Source: an uncultured Caryophanales bacterium | GTDB lineage: Bacteria; Bacillota_I; Bacilli_A; Izemoplasmatales; Hujiaoplasmataceae | Length of the DNA: 11,109 nucleotides | Reading direction: 5' to 3' | Assembly: GCA_937958685.1 (NCBI GenBank) | Contig: CALGNF010000060.1 | Span: 1 to 11,109 of the forward strand | Shown: positions 1-8,300 of the stretch, in pieces | How the letters are laid out: each line of letters begins with the position of its first letter | Numbering within the stretch: position 1 is the first letter of the stretch | The notes under the pieces: generated by a model | Databases searched by the model: none | What the model saw: the letters and a program-made list of their open reading frames with translations, nothing else | What the model was told of the DNA's origin: nothing | Program-made: the position numbers and the translations under genes

Positions 1-110
1 GCTCATATCTCGTGAGGTTTTATGATTTGGAGGACACCTTGCTCGACGAGCAACTAGTCCTTCATGGCGAAGCCGCCAGCGACCCCTATGGCGAGCATGC
101 GGCCACTTTG
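1..110 (+). repeat. Direct repeat copy 1, at contig start
   Basis: Bases 1-110 match 748-857 with a single difference (A at 56, G at 803). They encode the first half of B-repeat 1. The first 55 bases are an exact match, and the window starts with this word. The offset is 747 bases, exactly 249 codons or four B-repeats. Identity stops abruptly at codon level: DIEGHTF here versus TIVGYAY in the other copy. Confidence 0.95.
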
Positions 111-2315
111 GATATTGAGGGCCACACCTTTACGGGCTGGTCCGAACCATTTGACCAGGTTGAGGGTGATCTGGTTCTCCATCCCGAATATGACATAAAC
201 AAGTACCTTGTGACCTTCTACAATTACGATGGCGCCATCCTCAAGACTGAAGTTGTCGAGCATGGAGCCGACGCCACGCCGCCCGCCGACCCATTTCGGG
301 AAGGCCATGAGTTTGACGGCTGGGTCGAATCGTTCTTCGATGTCTTCACGGACATCGACGTCCATGCCTCTTATACGCCAGTGACCTATACCGTGACCTA
401 TTACGACCGCGAATATGACATCATCTATGTCGAGCAAGTCGCCCATGGGGAGGCGGGAACGCCGCCTTCGGCACCCTCGCTCACGGGATACTTGTTCCTC
501 GGTTGGGACAAAAACGTTGATTCGATCACGAAAGACACCAATGTGCTTGCTTTGTATGAAATCATCACCTATCGCGTCGTTTTCCGGGATGCTTTGGGAT
601 CGGTATTCGATGTCCAGGATCTGCATCACGGGGATGACGCCTATGATCCGGGGACACCGGAAAAGCCCGGCTGGGATTTCCTCGGTTGGGACCAGAGCTA
701 TCTCGCTGTCACAGCGGACTTGAACATCTATCCGCTTTATGAGCAACGCTCATATCTCGTGAGGTTTTATGATTTGGAGGACACCTTGCTCGACGAGCAA
801 CTGGTCCTTCATGGCGAAGCCGCCAGCGACCCCTATGGCGAGCATGCGGCCACTTTGACGATCGTTGGTTATGCCTATCGCGGCTGGGACGGCGAACTTG
901 AGAACATCCAGCAAGCAAGCAACTTCCATCCGCAATACGAAATCCTCACCTATACTGTCGTGTTCGCGGATGACTCCGGTCATATCTTTGACATCCAGAC
1001 CATCGAGCACGGCGATGACGCGTATGCACCGCTAACACCTTCGCGCCTTGGTTACGCATTTCTTGACTGGGACACGGATTTCACCAATGTCACAGCCGAT
1101 TTGTGGGTCAGCGCCACTTATGAGATCCTGACTTACACGGTCGCCTTCTATGATATCGATCTCGAACTCATCGAGTCGCAGACTATCGATCATGGCGCAG
1201 CCGCCAGTGAGCCAGGTGTGCCTGATGTCACCGGCTATCACTTTGTCAGCTGGGACCAGGAATTCGCCAATGTCACCGGCGATATGGATATCTATGCCAC
1301 CTATGCTATCAATACGTATCAGGTGGTTTTCCATGACCATCAAGGCGCCATCCTGATGATCCAAACGATCGAGTATCTTCAGGATGCTTCGGCACCAGGA
1401 GACGTGTCGCGTACAGGCTACACTTTCACTGGCTGGGATGCCGTTTTCGAAGGCGTGACAGAGGATCTCTACATCTATCCCCTTTATACAATCAATACCT
1501 ACTCGGTTTTCTTTGATTCCAATGGCGGGACCGTGGTTTCGGCGATCCACGATGTGGAGCACGGATCAACGATTCTGCTGGATATCCCGACAAAACTTGG
1601 CTACAGATTCCTTGGCTGGTTCCTGGGAGAAACCATCAATGATGCGAAATTCTACGCCAATACACCGGTGACCGATGAACTATGGCTCTATGCCAGATGG
1701 GAATTGACATCATACGATGTCAGATTCCTTGATCATGATGACACGGTGCTCAGGCAGCTGCTTGTGCCGCACGGCTACAGCGCCATCGCGCCCCAAGACC
1801 CGTCGCGGCTTGGATATACGTTCGTTGGTTGGAGCGCGCTCTTCAACACCATCGTGATGGATACGGATATCTACGCTCTCTATGATCCGATCGAGTATCT
1901 GTTGGCGTTTGTGGAAAACGGCGGCGAGGACATGTCGGACATATGGGTTGCCTTTGAAGATCCACTCCCGACAATCGATGATCCGGTAAGGACGGGCTAT
2001 ACTTTCATGGGCTGGTATGAGGACATTTTCTTGACTGTCCCATTCACAACGACTGAGATGCCGCTTTATGGTTTGACGCTTTATGCCGACTGGGTGATCA
2101 ACCAGTACACCATCAGTTTTGCGGAAAACGGCGGCTCGGTTGTTGAAGATATCACTCAAGACTATGCCTCGGCGGTCAGTGAACCGGACGAACCGACCAG
2201 AACCGGCTATACCTTTGCCGGCTGGTATGCGGATTCCGACCTGGGAACACCCTATGTCTTTACCGTCATACCTGCGGAAGACATCACTGTCTATGCCAAA
2301 TGGATCATCAATGAA
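3..2315 (+). repeat. Tandem array of 12 B-repeats (repeats 1-12)
   Basis: Repeat boundaries, set at the conserved opening Tyr, are 204, 387, 570, 753, 951, 1134, 1317, 1500, 1713, 1896 and 2106. Two length classes occur. Repeats 2-4, 6-8 and 10 are 61 residues. They have the pattern YxVxFxD, then HGxxAxxP, GYxFxGWD, VTxDxxIYxxY. Repeats 11 and 12 are 70 residues, with ENGG in the first hairpin and GWYxD...MP...YAxW at the end. Repeats 1 and 5 are 66 residues with an insertion before the GY/GH motif. Repeat 9 (71 residues) is a hybrid with NGG and YARW. The InlB B-repeat has a ubiquitin-like beta-grasp fold, so this stretch should form a long rod or string of small domains. Confidence 0.9.
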
Positions 2316-5300
2316 TATGAAATTTCCTATTATGAAGTTGAGACGGGAACCATCTATGCTGGTGGTGGCAATGGCTTCAGTTTTGTGATCGAAGCCGACG
2401 GTTCAGTCTATGCCTTTGGCCGTAACGACTATGGTCAGCTTGGTGATGGAACACTCACCGAGCGCTGGAGCGCGGTTAACATCACCGATAAATTCACTTT
2501 GGATCCCGGCGAGAGAATCATCGTCATCAAAGGCGGTTATAATCATTCGATTGCCCTATCAAATCATGGCAATGTGTTCACCTTTGGTAGCAACGCATAC
2601 GGCCAATTGGGTAAATGCGCTTTGGACTACAGCAGCCTGCCGATGGACATCACCAGCAGGCTCAGTCTTAATCCCGGAGAGACAATCGTCGCGGTTGCTG
2701 CAAATACTTATTATTCAATAGCTTTATCCAGCGACGGCAATTTGTATGCTTGGGGATATAATCAATATGGGCAATTCGGGATAGGCACAACAGGCATTGC
2801 AGACTGTATACCACAAATCATAAGTGGGTATTTATTGCTTGAAGAAGGCGAAGACATTATCGCCTTTGCGGCCGGCGATAACCATCTGGTGGTGCTCACA
2901 TCCATGAACAGGGTGCTGTCGTCTGGCCAAAATCTCTACGGACAACTCGGGAACAATTCCACCACCGACAGCGATTCCTTCGTCGATATCTCCGCCGCGA
3001 TTGCTCTCGAACCCGAAGACAACCTCGCCGGCGTCAGCGCCGGAAGCCGTTTCTCGCTAGTCTATACCGAATCTGGCCGTGTCTTTGTCTGGGGCGCCAA
3101 TGACCACTCTCAGCTGGGCACGGGTGAATCCACTAGCGTGTCGCATTTGACACCGTATGAGATCACCGCCAATTTCAACCTGCAGTCAGGCGAAACATTT
3201 ATCAAGATCCTGACAGATTATCATAGCGCTCATGCCCTGACGACCAATCAGCGATTCTTTGTCTGGGGTTATGACGGAAACTGCTGCCTCGGGCTCGGAG
3301 ACTGTATTAACCAGCCGCTACCGACGCTGAACGAGCCAGATTATATACTGGAAGACAATGAGTACATTGTTGGCATTGGCAGAAACCGTGAGGTTATCTA
3401 TGTAATAACCTCTCATGGCAGAGTCTATTCTGCCGGCAGAGAACTGCATGGTTCGCTTGGTTATGAGGTCGAGGGCGATTTCGCTCCAGATTTTGGCTTG
3501 ATTCCGGGGTTGGGAACGTTCCTGCCGACGGATTCAACCAGTATCGTTTTCAATTCCGTTTTGGATTTACCCGAACCAGAGCGCGAGGGCCATACTTTCC
3601 TCGGCTGGTACAGCGATAGCCTGTTTTTGGTGCCGTTCACGGAAGTGACGATGCCAGCTTACGACTTTAACCTTTACGCCAGGTGGGAGATCAACCAATA
3701 TACGATCAGTTTCACAGAAAACGGTGGTTCCGATGTCGATGACATCACTCAAGACTATGGAACGCTCGTGACCGAACCGACATCGCCGACAAGAACGGCT
3801 TTCACCTTCATCGGCTGGTACGCGGATGAGGAGTTGACGATTCCCTATACCTTCTCGACGATGCCTGCGGAAAACATCACCCTTTATGCCAAATGGACAG
3901 ACATTCCCTATACGATCAGCTTTGTCGAAAACGGCGGCAGCGAGGTTGAGGACATCGTCGCCAACTACGGCGAATCCGTCAGCGAACCGGCCGAGCCGAC
4001 AAGAACCGGCTACACGTTTATCGACTGGTATGCGGATAGCGAACTGACGACTGTCTATGTCTTCACCACCATGCCGTTGGGCGGAAGAACGGTCTATGCG
4101 AAATGGGAAATCAATGAATATACCCTCAAGTTCATCAAGAATGTGGAGTATCTGGATCCGCAGTTTGCCGACGGAGTTTCACACAGTTTGCTATTGACAA
4201 CCGACGGGAGGCTCTATGCTGTCGGCAGCAACGCCTACGGCCAGCTGGGCGATGGCACGCTTGTCGCCAAAACGACCAAGATCGACATCACGGGTTTGCT
4301 GGGACTTGGCGAGACAGAGACAATCTCAAAGATCGCGGTTGCCAACGCCAGCAGTTATGTGCTGACATCCACGGGCCGGCTGCTGGTTGCCGGTTATAAT
4401 AACTCTGGCCAGCTGGGTACGGGAGATAAGACCAACAGGTCTTCCTTCACCGATATCACGGAGAACTTTACCCTTGACTCAGGCGAAACGATAACTGATA
4501 TCGCCTGTGGCGGGGAAACAGCGTTCGTCACCACCTCCGCCGGGAGGATCTTTGGCTTTGGCAGCAATGCCTATGGATCGGTCGGAGACGGCACTTCGGG
4601 GACCGATCGCACGCTTCCCGTCGACATCACCGGTAATTTCTCCCTTGGATCCGGGGAAACGATCACTGCGCTGCAAATCGGAGTTCAGCATGCATATGCG
4701 CTGACTTCGGCCGACCGGCTCTTCAGCTGGGGACGGAATGATTACGGTCAGGTGGGCATCGGAACGACTGTCAACCAGTTGTTACCTGTTGATATCACCG
4801 CCAATTTCCCCCTCGATACCGAAGATGAGATCGTCATGGTCGCAGCGGGATTCTATCACGGATACGCTCTGAGTGAAGCGGGCAGGGTCTTTTCTTGGGG
4901 TTACAATTATTACGGGATGCTTGGTATCAATTATGGAGGCTCGGGAAGCAACCGGTCTTTGCCGACCGAGATCACCAACGCTTTCTATCTGGAGAGCGAC
5001 GACAAGATCATCTATGTCACCGCTTCCGAATACAACGGCCAGGCGATTTCAAGTTCGGGAAGGATCTATTCCTGGGGTTACGGCAGTTACAGCGTCAACG
5101 CCAACGGCTTGACAACCGTCCAATATGCTCCGTATGAAATCACAGCCAATTTCAAATTGTTTAATGGAGAATCGCTCCTATCGATCAGCGGCTATGGCCA
5201 TTCGATGCATGCAATCACATCGATGGGTCGCGTGATCGTGTGGGGCTACGGCACTTCGGGGATGCGCTTTGATGGCATCACCTCCACGCTGACATATCCA

Positions 5301-8300
5301 ACGCACGTGATCATAACTGACAATACCTTGATCGATGAGGATATCTACGAATATGATCAGCCAATCGTCTATCCTGCCGATCCCACCAGAACCGGATTCA
5401 CTTTCGGCGGGTGGTATCAGGACAGCGGGTTCGTCACCGTCTTCAACGCGGCGAACATGCCGGCAGGGGATATCGACGCTTATGCCAAGTGGATTGCCAA
5501 CTCGAGGACGATCACGTTTGACAGCAAGGGTGGCAGCGCTGTGACGGCAATCACGAAGAATTATCAGGAAGCGGTGTCGCAGCCAGCAAATCCGACAAAG
5601 ACTGGCTATCTCTTCAAAGGCTGGTTCGAGGATGAAACCTACACAATTCCCTACAGGTTTGTTTTCATGGAAGATCGGAACATCACCTTGTATGCCAAAT
5701 GGGAAATCAACAACCACGATTTCCTGCTTTATGATTACCAAACCGAGATGGTCTTCATCAAAGTCGCACCCGGATGGAATCATACATTGGCTTTGGCTGA
5801 ATCAGGGCAATTGTTTGCTTGGGGCGGCAATACTTACGGGCAACTCGGAAACAACTCAACTTCGGCTTCCTATGTCCCCATCGACATCTCCGCGTATCTG
5901 CCGCTGGAAACGGGTGAGACGATCAGCGAGATCTTTGCGGGCGACAGCTGCAGCGCCGTGCTCACCTCTTTGGGAAGACTGTTTATCTGGGGTTACAATA
6001 GCAACGGCACAATCGGCGACGGCAGTTATGCCAATTACAAATCCACACCGCAGGACATCACCGCATATCTGATCCTGGCTGAGGCAGAAACCATCGAGCA
6101 GGTGCATCTAAACAGGACAGCCGTTCACGTCGTCACTTCAGCGGGAAGGGTGTTGGGCTGGGGCCATTCGGAAATGTCGGGCGCCAACGGCGAAAGAAGA
6201 CGCCCATATGATATTACTTCATACTTCAATTTTGTCGGCGATGAAACCATCATCTCCCTTGCCGGAGCGGATCGCTATATCATGGCGGTCACTTCCGAAG
6301 GCCGGATGTTTGGCTGGGGCTACGATGGTTCTTCCGGAGCTTTTGCCAATGGATCGGTGTATTACTATGCCACACCATATGATGTCTCCTCGGCGTTCAC
6401 CGCGGTCTTGGAGGAGGGTGAGACAATCATCAGTCTAAGCGCGGGATCGAACAACATGTATGCGATCACATCTTTGGGAAGACTTCTCGGCTGGGGCTAC
6501 AACGCCTATGGTGAATTGTGTGACGGCACGACGACCAAGCGTGACTATCCCATCGACGTCACCGGCTATCTGGGGCTGGAAAGCGGCGAGGAAATCCTTC
6601 ACATCAACGGTGGGGTTAATCACGCAATGCTCCTGACATCGTCAGGCAGGATCCTTTCCTGGGGACGGAACAATTATTACCAACTTGGCAACAAGACGAC
6701 CGTCAACTCCCTGATCCCTGTCGATGTCACCGCTAATATCCCGCTGGCCACCGGCGATGCCATCGCCATTGTCAGAGCGGCCAGGTATTCCGCTTTCATT
6801 TTGACCGAAGACGGCGCATTGATCCGCTTTGGCGATAACACCTCGGGTCTCCTTGGCGACAATTCGACAACGACAAGGCCGGATCCATTCAAACTGACCT
6901 TGGTTTCTTGGAAACTATATGAACGCTATCGTCTGGAATATGATGAAAGCTTGCCGTCGATAACCGATCCCACCAGATATGAGAACACTTTCGACGGTTG
7001 GTACGAGAACACCGCGCTCACGACTCCTTATACCAAGACGAACATGCCCAACTCGCAATTTGCCATCTATGGCAAGTGGATCGCGAACCAGTACACGATC
7101 AGCTTCGAGACCAACGGCGGCAATGCCATCACTGACCGGACCTTCGATTATGATGCCACCATCAGCATGCCAGCCAATCCAACCAAACAGGGATACTCGT
7201 TCGCCGGCTGGTTCACCGATGAGGCTTTGACCGAAGCCTTCACCCTGACGAAGATGCCCGAGTACAACTTCACCCTTTATGCCAAATGGACAATCAATGT
7301 CTATAACATCACCTATTATTACGACAATGAATCGATAACCTACACGCAAGTGTCCACGGGTGGTTACCACACGATCGCGCTGACGGAGACCGGGCAAGTC
7401 TTCACCTGGGGCTACAACGCCTATGGGCAACTGGGTGATGGGACCACATCAAGCAAGCAGATTCCGGTTGACATTACGGCCAACTTCTATCTTTATGATG
7501 GTGAAAAGATCATCACTGCCTACGCGCTTTACTCGCATTCGGTAGTCTTGACCGATCAGGGCAGGATCTTCACTTGGGGTTATAATACCCAAGGCCAGCT
7601 GGGCGACGGGACGACAACGCACAGAAACTTGCCAGTCGATATCACCGCGAACTTCGCCTTTGCAACCGGCGAAACCGCCACGACGATCTATAAAGGCAAT
7701 CAATCGGTGTTTGTGATCACCTCGCTCGACAAGATCTTCGCATTTGGTTCGAACAGCGAAGGGGTGCTTGGTTTCGGTGATTCGGTCAACCATCTCACGC
7801 CCGTGGAGATCACGAGCAAATTCAACCTGGCCTCGGGAGAGACGATGCTGCAGATTTCGGGTGGCAACCGCCACGTGATGGCGATCACAAGTGCCGGCAA
7901 AGTCTTTGCCTGGGGTTACAACTCGGGTACTGAATACGTCTTCGCAAGCTCCACGCCCTCAAATTCATTGGTTCCGCTAGACATCACCGGCAATCTCAAC
8001 TTGGAAAGCGGCGAGACGCTTACTTTCATCGCCGCCGGCAACGGCCAGAGCTATGCCTTGACTTCGCTCGGGAAACTACTCGCTTGGGGCTATGGTGAAC
8101 TTGGCGACGGCACCACGAATTACCGGACCTCACCAGTCGACCTCAGCATCTATTTTTCACTCGCCGAGGGCGAAACGATAACCAAAATCCAATCAGGCGA
8201 CGCCCACGTGCTGGCCTTGACTTCGACGGGCAGGATGTTCGCGTGGGGCAAGAACAGCGCCGGACAACTTGGCGATGGGACCACGACAAAACGCCTGTCA

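Noticed and set aside
12..14. GTG at 12 as the true start of the giant gene
   Set aside because: The same residues in copy 2 (SYLVRFYD at 750) are internal to a B-repeat, and the frame is open upstream to base 3. The gene is cut by the window edge.
24..35. GGAGG at 29-33 as a ribosome binding site
   Set aside because: It is coding sequence (DLED), present identically in the internal copy at 776-780, with no suitable start downstream in context.
54..2159. Several long reverse-strand frames under the B-repeats (54-746, 1032-1562, 1710-2159)
   Set aside because: They are shadows of the repetitive, codon-biased forward gene; their translations are low-quality and have no start signals.
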